NCBI GenBank assembly: GCA_044359955.1
Contig: JBIKLF010000007.1
Span: forward strand, 1 to 64,000
Length of the DNA stretch: 64,000 nt
Source: JACTMZ01 sp044359955
GTDB taxonomy: Bacteria; Verrucomicrobiota; Verrucomicrobiia; Chthoniobacterales; JACTMZ01
Reading direction: 5' to 3'
The notes below the pieces were generated by a model that was not told where the DNA came from, did no database searches, and saw only the letters and a list, made by a program, of their open reading frames with translations. Numbering within the stretch: the stretch's first letter is position 1; every line of letters starts with the position of its first letter. Positions 15,093 through 24,109 of this stretch are shown here, in pieces. A program made the translations under genes and the position numbers.

Positions 15093-17120
15093 ATGACAAA
15101 AAAGACGCTCCCATTCCGCCAAATCCACCTCGATTACCACACGTCGCCGCACATTCCCGACATTGGGAAGCAATTTGATCGCGCACGCTGGCAAAAGACG
15201 CTTTCGGATGCCAAGGTCAACTCGGTCACGCTTTTTTCCAAGTGCCACCACGGGTGGAGCTACCATCCGACGAAAGTCGGGAAGATGCACCCGCATCTGA
15301 CGTTCGACCTTCTGCGCGGCCAGTATGATGCCTGCAAGGAGATCGGCATCCAGGCTCCGATTTATCTGTCGGCAGGTGTTGATAATCTGGCGAGCCACGA
15401 GCATCCCGAGTGGCGGCAGATGACCGATGAGGGAAGATACCAAGGCTGGGCGACAGGCGTCCTGCAGGCGGGCTTCCACACGATGGATTTTCTCAGCCCC
15501 TACACGGACTATCTGTGCGAGCAGATCCGCGAAGTGGTGGAGCTGTTTCCCGATTGCGATGGCATTTTTCTGGATATCGTCGCGCAGGGGGCGGTTTGCA
15601 ACCGATGGGGCATGGATTTCATGCTGGCAAATGGCTTAGATCCCGAAAGCAAAGATGATCGCGCGAAGGCGATCGAAGCCGCATTGGAGAGATACTATCA
15701 AATGACGACCGCTGCATCCCGGAGCAAGCGACCCGACATGCCTGTCCTCCACAACTCGGGCCATCTTCAAAGGGGCCGCCGGGATCTTCTCCAATACTTC
15801 AGCCACCTTGAGCTGGAATCGTTGCCGACAGGAGGCTGGGGATACGACCACTTTCCGATGTCGGCCAAGTATGCGGGGAATCTGGGGCTGGACTTCCTCG
15901 GGATGACCGGAAAATTCCACACGACATGGGGGGAATTCGGAGGATACAAGCACCCGAACGCCCTGCGCTACGAATGCGCCGCCATGCTGGCATTCAACTC
16001 GAAATGCAGCGTCGGCGACCAATTGCATCCGGGCGGGAGGCTGGACGAATCGACCTACCGGAATATCGGAACCGCCTACCGGGAGGTGGAAGCCAAGGAA
16101 CCTTGGTGTGCCGGGGCGAAGGCGGTTTCTGATGTCGCGATCTTATCGAGCGAGGCTGAGAACAACACCCATGGACAGAGCAGCGCCGACGAGGGCGCTG
16201 TCCGCATTTTATTGGAGAGCCATGTTTTGTTCGATGTCATCGATCGCGCCGAGAGTTTCGAGCGATACAAACTTCTCATCCTCCCGGACGACATCCGGAT
16301 CGACGAGGCCCTCAAAATCCGGCTCGATACCTACATCAACCATGGAGGAAAGCTTCTCCTCACCGGGGAAAGCGGCTTGTGGAAGGATCGCGCGGAATTC
16401 GCCTTCGACATCGGCGCGAGCCATGAAGGCCCCAGCGGGTTTTCGCCGGACTATATCCTTCCTGTCTCGGAATTGCGTCCCGATTTCGTAGATTCCCCGG
16501 TCGTCATGTATCTGCGCTCGCAGCGGATTCGAACGACAGCTGGGCAATCGCTGGGAGAAATCTACGATCCCTACTTCAACCGGACCTACCAACATTTTTG
16601 CAGCCACCAGCATACTCCTCCGAACACGGAACCCTCCGGATTCGATTGCGGAGTCATCCATGGAAATATCGCCTATCTCGCGCATCCCGTTTTTTCGCTG
16701 TATCGAACTTACGGAGCCGTTGCTTACCGCTCATATGTGGCGAAGGTGATCGATCGCCTTCTCGGCCCCGCAGCTACCTTGAAAACCAACCTGCCCTCTA
16801 CGGCAAGGGTGTCCCTGAACTACCAGGCTGCCGAGCGGCGATACATCCTGCACCTGCTCTATGCCAATACCATCAGTCGTGGAGGAGCCATGAACTTAAG
16901 CGGCGGGACGGTTTCAGCTTCCGGGCTAACGATTGAGGTCATTGAGGACCTTCTTCCCTTGCATGAGATCAGCATCACATTGGCCAATCTGCCCCAAATC
17001 TCCCGCGTGACCCTCGAACCGCAGGGGCAAGCGGCGGAGTTTGTTCAGGAAGAGGGTGCGCTTCGTCTGCAACTGGGCGAATTCACCTGCCACCAAATGA
17101 TCGTGCTCCAGGAGTCCTAA
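15093..17120 (+). CDS. Glycosidase, GHL6 / beta-galactosidase trimerisation-domain type
   Basis: 675 residues without an obvious signal peptide, so probably cytoplasmic. The N-terminal TIM-barrel part starts FRQIHLDYHTSPHIPDIGKQ, with VNSVTLFSKCHHGWSYHPTK and DCDGIFLDIV, like the 'hypothetical glycosyl hydrolase 6' family. A Rossmann-like GATase domain near residues 345-460 has SDVAILSSEAENNTHG and YKLLILPDDIRIDEAL, as in the GH42 trimerisation domain. The barrel is followed by small beta domains. Related proteins are annotated as beta-galactosidase or fucosidase-like, but no activity can be set from sequence alone. It sits between the esterase and the GH13 enzyme in one direction. Confidence 0.75.
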   Translation: MTKKTLPFRQIHLDYHTSPHIPDIGKQFDRARWQKTLSDAKVNSVTLFSKCHHGWSYHPTKVGKMHPHLTFDLLRGQYDACKEIGIQAPIYLSAGVDNLASHEHPEWRQMTDEGRYQGWATGVLQAGFHTMDFLSPYTDYLCEQIREVVELFPDCDGIFLDIVAQGAVCNRWGMDFMLANGLDPESKDDRAKAIEAALERYYQMTTAASRSKRPDMPVLHNSGHLQRGRRDLLQYFSHLELESLPTGGWGYDHFPMSAKYAGNLGLDFLGMTGKFHTTWGEFGGYKHPNALRYECAAMLAFNSKCSVGDQLHPGGRLDESTYRNIGTAYREVEAKEPWCAGAKAVSDVAILSSEAENNTHGQSSADEGAVRILLESHVLFDVIDRAESFERYKLLILPDDIRIDEALKIRLDTYINHGGKLLLTGESGLWKDRAEFAFDIGASHEGPSGFSPDYILPVSELRPDFVDSPVVMYLRSQRIRTTAGQSLGEIYDPYFNRTYQHFCSHQHTPPNTEPSGFDCGVIHGNIAYLAHPVFSLYRTYGAVAYRSYVAKVIDRLLGPAATLKTNLPSTARVSLNYQAAERRYILHLLYANTISRGGAMNLSGGTVSASGLTIEVIEDLLPLHEISITLANLPQISRVTLEPQGQAAEFVQEEGALRLQLGEFTCHQMIVLQES

Positions 17121-17263
17121 GCACCAAAGGATACCAAGCCAGTTATCTCCATGAAAATAGCATAAAAACTTCAAAATCAGGGTATGCTTCAAGCGAAACC
17201 CTCTGCTTCCGAGCGTTGCGAGTTTTGACGTAATCGCAAATAACCATTTACCAAGAGGAGAAT

Positions 17264-18907
17264 GTGAAAAAGCCAATTAACCCCGATATAGCATATCACC
17301 GTCCTCCAGCATGGCTTGCAGATGCTGTTTTTTACCAAATCTACCCGCAGAGCTTCTTGGATACAAATAGTGACGGGATCGGCGACCTTCGGGGTATCAT
17401 TGCGAAACTGGACTATCTCCGGGATCTTGGAGTCAATGCGCTATGGTTGGGGCCAATATTCGAATCCCCGTTCCAAGATGCCGGTTACGACGTGGCGGAT
17501 TTCTACAAGATTGCTCCGCGATACGGATCTCTCTCGGATTTCCGGTCTCTTATTCGCGAAGCAAAACGGCGAGACATACGGATTTGTCTCGATCTGGTTG
17601 CCGGGCACACCTCGGTGCATCACCCGTGGTTCCAAGCGTCGGCCTCCAGTAAATCAAACAAATACTCAAACTGGTATGTCTGGACAAAATCTGCATGGGA
17701 TGCTCATGAACCAAATTTCATTCGAGGGTTCTCCGAGCGGGATGGAAGTTATCTGCCTAATTTCTTCTACTTCCAACCGGCTCTTAACTACGGCTACAAG
17801 AATCCGGATCTAGAAAAGCCCTGGCAACTTCCGGTAACTCATCCCGACGTCCAAGCCCTGCGCGAGGAACTTCGGAAAATCATGAAGTTTTGGCTTAATC
17901 TTGGGGTTTCCGGTTTTCGCGTCGATATGGCGGCCTCTCTCGTGCGCGGAGACGACGAAGGATCAGGCATCGAGGAGTTGTGGCATTCCTACCGGGCATG
18001 GCTGGATCGAGACTACCCTGAAGCCGTTCTCATCTCGGAATGGGGCAATCCGCAACGGGCCATCTCCGCCGGCTTCGATATCGATTTTCTGATTCATTTC
18101 GGAGAACCGGCCTATAACGCTTTGCTCGGAACTCCTTGGGGAGACATGCCTGAAAACAGGGCCAAACATGGTCCGCCAGCCTTTTTTAATCGTGAAGGAA
18201 CTGGAAATATCCAAAGATTCCTTGAGAATTACCTCGATCATTATCGGGCGACCGCTGGCCGGGGCTATATTTCTCTTCCGACCGGGAATCACGACTTTCC
18301 ACGGCATCGCAGAACACGGGATGAACGAGAAATTCGTGTGATTTTCGCCATGCTGTTGACCATGCCGGGGGTCCCATTCATCTACTATGGAGATGAAATC
18401 GGCATGAGGTATGTCGAGAACCTTCCCGCCAAGGAAGGCAGTTACCAAAACCGAACGGGTTCCCGCACTCCTATGCAATGGACAAAGGGAAAAAACTGTG
18501 GCTTTTCGACAGCTGATGCGAAAATACTCTACCTTCCGGTTGACCCCTCTCCTCCATCTCCCAACGTCACATCTCAGTTATCTGATGATCAATCTCTTCT
18601 ACATCTTGTCCGGCGCTTGCTCGCGCTTCGTAAAAAATATCCCGCACTCGGCAACACGGCAGAATTCGAGCCTGTCTACGCCAAAAATGGGAAGTATCCC
18701 TTTGTGTATGAGCGCCGCCACGATGGGGCGTGCTATTGGATTGCCATAAATCCATCCGAAAAAGAGCTTTCTATCAAGTTGCCGGCTCTTGCATCTGCAG
18801 AAGCACTCGAGTCCCAGGACTCTAACTTGTCGGTGACTAAAAACGCTTCAACTTTAAGAATGGGAGGCATTTCCTTCGGGATTTTCCGAATTTCCAAAAC
18901 AACATGA
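17264..18907 (+). CDS. GH13 family alpha-glucosidase/amylase-type enzyme
   Basis: 547 residues, cytoplasmic. It starts at GTG with AAGAGG just upstream. The catalytic barrel begins WLADAVFYQIYPQSFLDTNS. Conserved GH13 regions are seen: nucleophile Asp221 in GFRVDMA, acid/base Glu259 in LISEWGN and Asp344 in TGNHDFPR, with FIYYGDEIGM after. The family hydrolyses or transfers alpha-glucosides such as maltodextrins or trehalose. Subfamily is undecided. By eye the gene is AT-richer and uses more AAT/ATT codons than its neighbours, which hints at separate acquisition. Its stop overlaps the fucosidase start by four bases. Confidence 0.88.
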   Translation: MKKPINPDIAYHRPPAWLADAVFYQIYPQSFLDTNSDGIGDLRGIIAKLDYLRDLGVNALWLGPIFESPFQDAGYDVADFYKIAPRYGSLSDFRSLIREAKRRDIRICLDLVAGHTSVHHPWFQASASSKSNKYSNWYVWTKSAWDAHEPNFIRGFSERDGSYLPNFFYFQPALNYGYKNPDLEKPWQLPVTHPDVQALREELRKIMKFWLNLGVSGFRVDMAASLVRGDDEGSGIEELWHSYRAWLDRDYPEAVLISEWGNPQRAISAGFDIDFLIHFGEPAYNALLGTPWGDMPENRAKHGPPAFFNREGTGNIQRFLENYLDHYRATAGRGYISLPTGNHDFPRHRRTRDEREIRVIFAMLLTMPGVPFIYYGDEIGMRYVENLPAKEGSYQNRTGSRTPMQWTKGKNCGFSTADAKILYLPVDPSPPSPNVTSQLSDDQSLLHLVRRLLALRKKYPALGNTAEFEPVYAKNGKYPFVYERRHDGACYWIAINPSEKELSIKLPALASAEALESQDSNLSVTKNASTLRMGGISFGIFRISKTT

Positions 18908-19368
18908 AAAATGCCCTTTCTTGGTTTGACGAAGCACGATACGGGATGTTCATCCATTGGGGGGCCTATTCCGTCGCCGCGCGAGGGGAGTGGGCCGCCA
19001 ATCGGGAGAGGATTCCAGGGGAGGAATACAAACATCTCTTCGCGGAGAAGTTCCTCGCGGAAAACTATGATCCTGCGGCATGGGCTGCGCTCGCCAAGGA
19101 AGCCGGCATGGGCTACGCGGTGCTGACGACCCGGCACCATGACGGGTTTGCGCTCTGGCCCACGGAAACCGGCGAATTCCATGCGGGAAATCTCGGGCCG
19201 AAACGTGATCTGGTCGGGCCATTCGTGGACGCGTTTCGCGCAGCAGGGCTTCGCGTGGGATTCTACTACTCGCCGGCGGACTGGTTTCATGCCGATTACC
19301 CCGGACCGCATTTTCGCGACTGGCCGGGAGCGGGCGATTGGAAGAGCGAGGAGGCCCGACAGGCGTGA
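18904..19368 (+). pseudogene. GH29 alpha-L-fucosidase, 3'-truncated
   Basis: 154 residues match only the start of a GH29 enzyme: SWFDEARYGMFIHWGAYSVA, EWAANRERIPGEEYKHLFAE, TTRHHDGFALWPTETGEF and GLRVGFYYSPADW. Complete GH29 enzymes have more than 400 residues, with the catalytic Asp nucleophile beyond the point where this frame stops. The frame ends EEARQA and only 14 bases separate it from the end of the opposite-strand ATPase gene. The 3' two-thirds have evidently been deleted, so it should lack activity. Start overlaps the GH13 stop (ATGA). Confidence 0.85.
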
Positions 19369-19382
19369 GCGTCGGGCGGGCG

Positions 19383-20498
19383 TCAGGCCAGGGCAGCTCC
19401 CGTGGCGGGGTTGAACAGTCGTGCCCGGCCGGGCGGGATGGCTACTTGGATCTGTGAGTCGATCCGGTAAAGATGATCGCTGGACACGCGGGCGACGCAG
19501 GAATGCGGTCCGACCCGCAGATAGACAAAAGTTTCCGGCCCCATCGGTTCGGCCGCTTCGACCCGGGCGGCAAAGCCGGGCGTTCCGCCGGCACCCGGGT
19601 CCCGGATTTCCACGAGATGCTCGGGCCGCACACCCAAGGCCGCTTCCCCGCCGCCCAGGCTGCGCCCGGCGGCGATCAAGCTCTCTTCCAGCGGCCGGCG
19701 AAACGCTCCGCCCTCGGCGACAAAACACGGGGCGGCGCCGTCCTCGATGCGGCCGCGGAAAATATTCATCGGCGGGCTGCCGATGAACTCCGCAACAAAT
19801 GTGTTGGCGGGACGGCGGTAGATTTCCAGCGGCTCGTCGACCTGCATGATGTGGCCGTCGCTCATCACGCAGATGCGGGTGCCCATGGTCATGGCTTCGA
19901 CCTGGTCGTGCGTGACATAAACCATGGTGCTGTCGAGCTGGGCGTGGAGTTTGGTGATCTCTGCGCGCATCTGCACGCGCATCTTGGCATCGAGGTTCGA
20001 GAGGGGTTCGTCGAAGAGGAACACCTTGGGCTGGCGCACGATGGCGCGGCCGAGGGCCACCCGCTGGCGTTGCCCGCCGGAGAGCGCTTTGGGCTTGCGC
20101 TCCAGCATGGAGGTCAGGCCGAGGATTTCCGCGGCGGCATGGACGCGGGTCTTGATCTCGGATTTGGGAAATTTCAGCAGCTTGAGGCCGAAGCCCATGT
20201 TCTGGAAAACCGTCATGTGCGGGTAGAGCGCGTAGTTTTGGAAAACCATGGCGATGTCACGGTCCTTGGGCGGCACATCGTTGACCAGCCGGTCGCCGAT
20301 GTGGATGGTCCCGCCGGTCGCTTCCTCCAGCCCGGCGATCATCCGCAGCGTGGTGGACTTGCCGCAACCGGAGGGACCGACCAGAACCATGAACTCCTTG
20401 TCGCGGACTTCCAGATCGATGCCCTTGACCGCGTAAAAGCTGTCCTTGGCCTTGGGGTTGTAGGTTTTTTCGAGCCGGGTGAGTGTTACGGAAGCCAT
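19383..20498 (-). CDS. Carbohydrate ABC transporter ATP-binding protein (UgpC/MsmK type)
   Basis: 371 residues, cytoplasmic. Walker A GPSGCGKST at 41-49, Q-loop FQNYALYPH near 87-95, signature LSGGQRQR at 139-146, Walker B VFLFDEP at 159-165 and switch His in YVTHDQVEAM. A C-terminal TOBE/MOP domain (about 235-371) contains FIGSPPMNIFRG and LGVRPEHL. This form energises sugar importers and may serve several permeases. It is divergent from the TPR-like protein, binding protein and permease genes to its right, separated by about 216 bases with an inverted repeat that may be a shared operator. Confidence 0.93.
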   Translation of the reverse strand: MASVTLTRLEKTYNPKAKDSFYAVKGIDLEVRDKEFMVLVGPSGCGKSTTLRMIAGLEEATGGTIHIGDRLVNDVPPKDRDIAMVFQNYALYPHMTVFQNMGFGLKLLKFPKSEIKTRVHAAAEILGLTSMLERKPKALSGGQRQRVALGRAIVRQPKVFLFDEPLSNLDAKMRVQMRAEITKLHAQLDSTMVYVTHDQVEAMTMGTRICVMSDGHIMQVDEPLEIYRRPANTFVAEFIGSPPMNIFRGRIEDGAAPCFVAEGGAFRRPLEESLIAAGRSLGGGEAALGVRPEHLVEIRDPGAGGTPGFAARVEAAEPMGPETFVYLRVGPHSCVARVSSDHLYRIDSQIQVAIPPGRARLFNPATGAALA

Positions 20499-20589
20499 GG
20501 TGGGGTTTGATCTGCCTGTGAAATTGCGTGGCCGGGTTTTTGCACGGCGCCGGTTACGAATTCAGCGTTTGACAGAACGCTCCTTTTAA

Positions 20590-20611
20590 TTGACAAGCAA
20601 TCCAGTGTCAA
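20590..20611. promoter_or_regulatory. Inverted repeat between ATPase and importer operons
   Basis: TTGACA (20590-20595) and TGTCAA (20606-20611) form an inverted repeat with a 10-base spacer. A further TTTGACA lies at 20568-20574. Located in the divergent intergenic region, it is a candidate operator for a sugar-responsive regulator. No regulator gene is adjacent. Confidence 0.4.
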
Positions 20612-20714
20612 ATGGGTTGTGGTGCTTCCTCAAGCCTTGGCCGACACACAGCCCGCCCTTGCCGTGAAGTTCGATTGTTGTCCACCCCCGCGTCATACTG
20701 TCCGCCGTCTGCGG

Positions 20715-21521
20715 ATGCTGGCGCTTGCCTTGTTGCCCGCTCTGCTCACGGTCAGTCTGCAAGCCGGAAGCGACGAAACCGCGGAGACCGATCCGTTTGT
20801 TTTGGCTTCCTCTTTTTTGGTCAAGGATGCGCACCAAGCCTTCGCGCGCGGCGGGACATGGCCCGACGGCGAGCGCAAGTTCGGCGAGGCCCTCACGCTG
20901 ATGAATCTCCAGCCGCGGACGGAGGCGAATTTGTTGCGCGCGGTCGATCTTTTCAACGAAGTCAGCGCGGCATCGCCCCCAGGAACGCCTCTCAACGGGC
21001 TGGCCCGGCTTTTCCGCGCCCGTGTGCAGGAATTCTACCTCGCCCCGCCCGACCCGGAGGCGGCCCGGGCGGAGTATCTTGCGCTGGTCCGGGAATCCTC
21101 CGGCGATCCGGTGCTGGAAATGGCCGGGATGCGGCTGGTCCTCCTGGAGGCCTTCGCGGATGCGCCCGAGCAAGACAACCTGGCGCGCTTGGAGGAACTC
21201 GAGCCGCTCGCGCCTTTGCTGCGCAGCCCGGCCGGCCGGCGCGAGTTCCACACGGCCATGGCCTTCGCCATTCTGGACAACCAGGGGGACAAAAACCGGG
21301 CTATGCACCACTTTCTGGCGGCGGACCGCGAAGGCTTGACGCGCAAGGCGTCGGCCTTCCGGCTCTATTTGGTGGCGGGTCAGACGGCGGCGCAAGCGGG
21401 CCGGCCGCAGGATGCCGTCTACTTCTACCGGAAACTGATCGAAACCTACCCCCGCGATCCACGCGTCTTCCTGGTCAAAGAACGGCTCCGGAAAATCGAA
21501 GAGGAGGGCGGGAATGGCTGA
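20715..21521 (+). CDS. Exported TPR-like protein linked to ABC importer
   Basis: 268 residues from ATG 20715, which begins a signal peptide MLALALLPALLTVSLQAG; the open frame extends upstream but without coding character. The mature part is helical, with Ala-rich repeats (LLRAVDLFNEVSAA, AEYLALVRESSGDPVLEMAG) and a clear TPR-like end, AAQAGRPQDAVYFYRKLIET followed by YPRDPRVFLVKERLRKI. Its last 8 bases overlap the start of the solute-binding protein, so it is coupled to the importer. Function unknown; it may scaffold the binding protein in the periplasm. Confidence 0.7.
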   Translation: MLALALLPALLTVSLQAGSDETAETDPFVLASSFLVKDAHQAFARGGTWPDGERKFGEALTLMNLQPRTEANLLRAVDLFNEVSAASPPGTPLNGLARLFRARVQEFYLAPPDPEAARAEYLALVRESSGDPVLEMAGMRLVLLEAFADAPEQDNLARLEELEPLAPLLRSPAGRREFHTAMAFAILDNQGDKNRAMHHFLAADREGLTRKASAFRLYLVAGQTAAQAGRPQDAVYFYRKLIETYPRDPRVFLVKERLRKIEEEGGNG

Positions 21522-23151
21522 TTCACGTCGCGAAAGAATCCTGAATTTCATCGGGCTGGGCCTGCTGGCGGTCTGCTTCGTGGTGGCCCTGGGGCGGGTT
21601 GCCTGGCTGCGGAGTCTCCGCGGCGAGGGCGGGTCGTCGGCACCGGTGAGCATCCGCTTCGCCCACTGGCAGCTGGAGGGCGGCCTCCGCGAGGCCTACG
21701 ACGCCATCGCCGAAGAATACATGAAGCGGAATCCGGGGGTGCGGGTCCAGCAGATCGCCGTGCCGGAGCGCATGTTCGCGGTTTGGGTCACCACGCAACT
21801 GGCCGGCGGGACGGCGCCGGACATCATCGCCTTGGGCGGCCCCATCAATGCGGAAATGCTCGCCCGTTATTTCGAGCCGCTCTCGGATCTGGTCAACGAT
21901 CCCAACCCGTGGAACGCGGGAACCCCGTTGGAGAACGCGCCCCTGCGCGAAACTTTTCTGGACGGTATGGAGGGCGCGTTCAACGTCGAGTTGCTCGAAT
22001 ACTACGGCTTGCCCAGCTTCGCGCATACCATCCGCATGTTTTACAATCTCGACTTGCTCCGGGAGGTCACCGGTGCGGAGGAGTTGCCGAAAACCTACGA
22101 CGAGCTGACCGCTCTGGCCGGCCAAGTGGAGGAATACAACCGCCGCACCGGCCGGAACATCGTTCCCATCGCCGGGTCCGGATACAACTCCGGTATGATC
22201 ATGGGCCAGCTCTACGGCAGCCAGACCTTGGGTTTGGGTGAGCGGCTGGCCTATGACGCCTTGGCCGGCGCGAGCGAGCGAATCCATCCGGCGGCTCCGC
22301 AGTTGGCGATGGCCGCGGCCCGAGGCGATTGGGCCTTGGACGAGCCGGAAATCCGCGCCGGCCTCGGCCTGCAGCGCGATGTCGGGCGGCACATGCAGCC
22401 CGGTTTTCTGCAGGCTAACCGCGATGACGCCGGTTTTTATTTCACCATGGGGAGCGCCTTGATGATCCCGACCGGCAGCTGGGATTTGGCCAGCTTGGTT
22501 TCGCAGTCGCCTTTTCGTATCGCCGTGGCCCGGATCCCCTATCCGCAGCCGGGGGATCCCTCGGCTCCGTTCAGCTTGGGCCCGCTCGCCGAAGGCGGGT
22601 CCGGCCTCGGCGGTCTTTTCGGCGTGACGCGCGCCTCGCGTCACCCCGAGGTGGCGCGCGATTTTCTGCTCTTTCTGGTCAGTCAACCGATAAACCAGCG
22701 GTTCGCCGAACTCAGCAAATGGTCGCCCGCCGTGGTCGGCGTCGTTCCCAATGAAGAAGTGGCCGCGTTTGCCCCGTTTTTCGACGGCTATCCTACCGGC
22801 TTCGGGCTGACCTTCTCCGGGGCCGACGCCTCGCGCGTGGTTGGCAACGCCACGCACCTGCTGACGGGGCCGAACGGTTCGGTCGATGATTTTGTCGAGG
22901 CGATCCGGCCGGACTACTTGGCGGCGCTGGCCGCTGATCTCCGGCGTGCGGAACTGGTGGTGCGGGACAACTCCCAGCGCCTCGATACCAGGCTGGGGGC
23001 TCTGGGCTGGTTGCGTTCCTCCGACCGGTCCGCCGATACTCCGCGCGCGGAAGAACGTCTCGACACCCTGCTGCAAGCGGTCACGGCCACGGATTTCCAG
23101 GCCGCGCGCACCGCCAAGGCCGCCCGCGAACTGAACCGCGGTCCCCGCTGA
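21514..23151 (+). CDS. ABC transporter solute-binding protein, membrane-anchored
   Basis: 545 residues. Type 1 extracellular solute-binding fold: IRFAHWQLEGGLREAYDAIA, EEYMKRNPGVRVQQIAVPE, GTAPDIIALGGPINAEML, RMFYNLDLLREVTGAEELPK and MIPTGSWDLASL. Such proteins bind oligosaccharides for import. Instead of a lipobox it has an N-terminal helix (residues 11-31, FIGLGLLAVCFVVALGRVAW), suggesting an uncleaved anchor. A C-terminal extension of about 100 residues, Ala/Arg-rich and helical, is longer than usual. It is followed after seven bases by the two permeases. Confidence 0.88.
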   Translation: MADSRRERILNFIGLGLLAVCFVVALGRVAWLRSLRGEGGSSAPVSIRFAHWQLEGGLREAYDAIAEEYMKRNPGVRVQQIAVPERMFAVWVTTQLAGGTAPDIIALGGPINAEMLARYFEPLSDLVNDPNPWNAGTPLENAPLRETFLDGMEGAFNVELLEYYGLPSFAHTIRMFYNLDLLREVTGAEELPKTYDELTALAGQVEEYNRRTGRNIVPIAGSGYNSGMIMGQLYGSQTLGLGERLAYDALAGASERIHPAAPQLAMAAARGDWALDEPEIRAGLGLQRDVGRHMQPGFLQANRDDAGFYFTMGSALMIPTGSWDLASLVSQSPFRIAVARIPYPQPGDPSAPFSLGPLAEGGSGLGGLFGVTRASRHPEVARDFLLFLVSQPINQRFAELSKWSPAVVGVVPNEEVAAFAPFFDGYPTGFGLTFSGADASRVVGNATHLLTGPNGSVDDFVEAIRPDYLAALAADLRRAELVVRDNSQRLDTRLGALGWLRSSDRSADTPRAEERLDTLLQAVTATDFQAARTAKAARELNRGPR

Positions 23152-23158
23152 ACATCCC

Positions 23159-24109
23159 ATGCGCATCGCCATTTCCAACCGCAAAGCTCTTTACGAGTGG
23201 AAGCTCTACCTTTTCGTCGTCCCGTCGCTTTTCCTCGTGGTGCTCTTTTCCTACTGGCCCACGATTTCGGCCGTCTACCACAGTTTTTTCCGATGGAGGG
23301 GCGGGGACGCCAAAGAGTTCGTCGGATGGGGCAATTTCCGGGAGGTGCTGGGGGACGGGGTCTTCTGGTCTTCGTTCTGGCTGGTGGCCATCCTGGTCGC
23401 GGCCAATTTCGTAAAAATGATCCCTTCCATCGCGATGGCCGTTCTCATTCACCGCCTGCGCAGCGACAAGTGGCAATACTGGTATCGGGTGCTGGTGGTC
23501 CTGCCCATGATCGTGCCGGGCTTGGTCACCCTCTTCATCTGGAAGTTTTTCTACAACCCGAACATGGGCGCACTGAACGCATTGCTCGACGCCACCGGTC
23601 TGAAGTCGCTGCTGGTCGCGGCGGACCAATTCTTCGGTTGGGGCGGGGTCTTTCTCGAGGGTGCCCCGATCGCTTGGCTGGGCGAGCCGGCGCTCATCAT
23701 TCCGGCCCTGGTTTTCTGGGGGTTCCCCTGGATCGGGGCGGTCGGGGTGCTGATCTTCCTGGCCGGGCTGCAGTCCATCGGGACCGATGTTTACGAGGCG
23801 GCGGAGTTGGACGGAGCCAACGGCTTCCAGAAGTTCCTCCACATCGAGTTCCCGCTCATTATGACACAAATGCGCTTGATGATTGTTCTCATGATCATCG
23901 GCACCTTGCAGGGCTACGGGCTGCAATTCCTGCTGCTGGGGCCCGGGGGCGGTCCGGGGGGCGCGGGCATGACCCCGGGGCTCTGGATGTTCAACCGCGC
24001 CTTCACGGCCGGTGAATTCGGCTACGCCTGTGCCCTCGGTCTTTTCCTGTTCGTCTTCATCCTCGGCCTGACCTGGGTCAACAACAAATACATCCGCGTG
24101 GACAAATGA
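23159..24109 (+). CDS. Sugar ABC transporter permease (MalF/UgpA type)
   Basis: 316 residues with about six membrane helices (LYLFVVPSLFLVVLFSYWPT first). The cytoplasmic EAA loop that docks the ATPase is visible as VYEAAELDGANGFQKFLHIE near residue 215. A loop with GPGGGPGGAGMTPGLWM follows. It pairs with the next permease, whose start overlaps its stop by four bases, and takes substrate from the upstream binding protein. The cognate ATPase is probably the divergent gene at 19383. Confidence 0.9.
   Translation: MRIAISNRKALYEWKLYLFVVPSLFLVVLFSYWPTISAVYHSFFRWRGGDAKEFVGWGNFREVLGDGVFWSSFWLVAILVAANFVKMIPSIAMAVLIHRLRSDKWQYWYRVLVVLPMIVPGLVTLFIWKFFYNPNMGALNALLDATGLKSLLVAADQFFGWGGVFLEGAPIAWLGEPALIIPALVFWGFPWIGAVGVLIFLAGLQSIGTDVYEAAELDGANGFQKFLHIEFPLIMTQMRLMIVLMIIGTLQGYGLQFLLLGPGGGPGGAGMTPGLWMFNRAFTAGEFGYACALGLFLFVFILGLTWVNNKYIRVDK

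Noticed and set aside
13977..15479. Large reverse frame of 500 residues across the esterase and glycosidase genes
   Set aside because: It crosses two well-supported genes on the other strand and lacks any motif.
20569..20595. TTGACA hexamers read as a sigma-70 promoter
   Set aside because: No convincing -10 box at the right spacing, so only the inverted repeat is reported.
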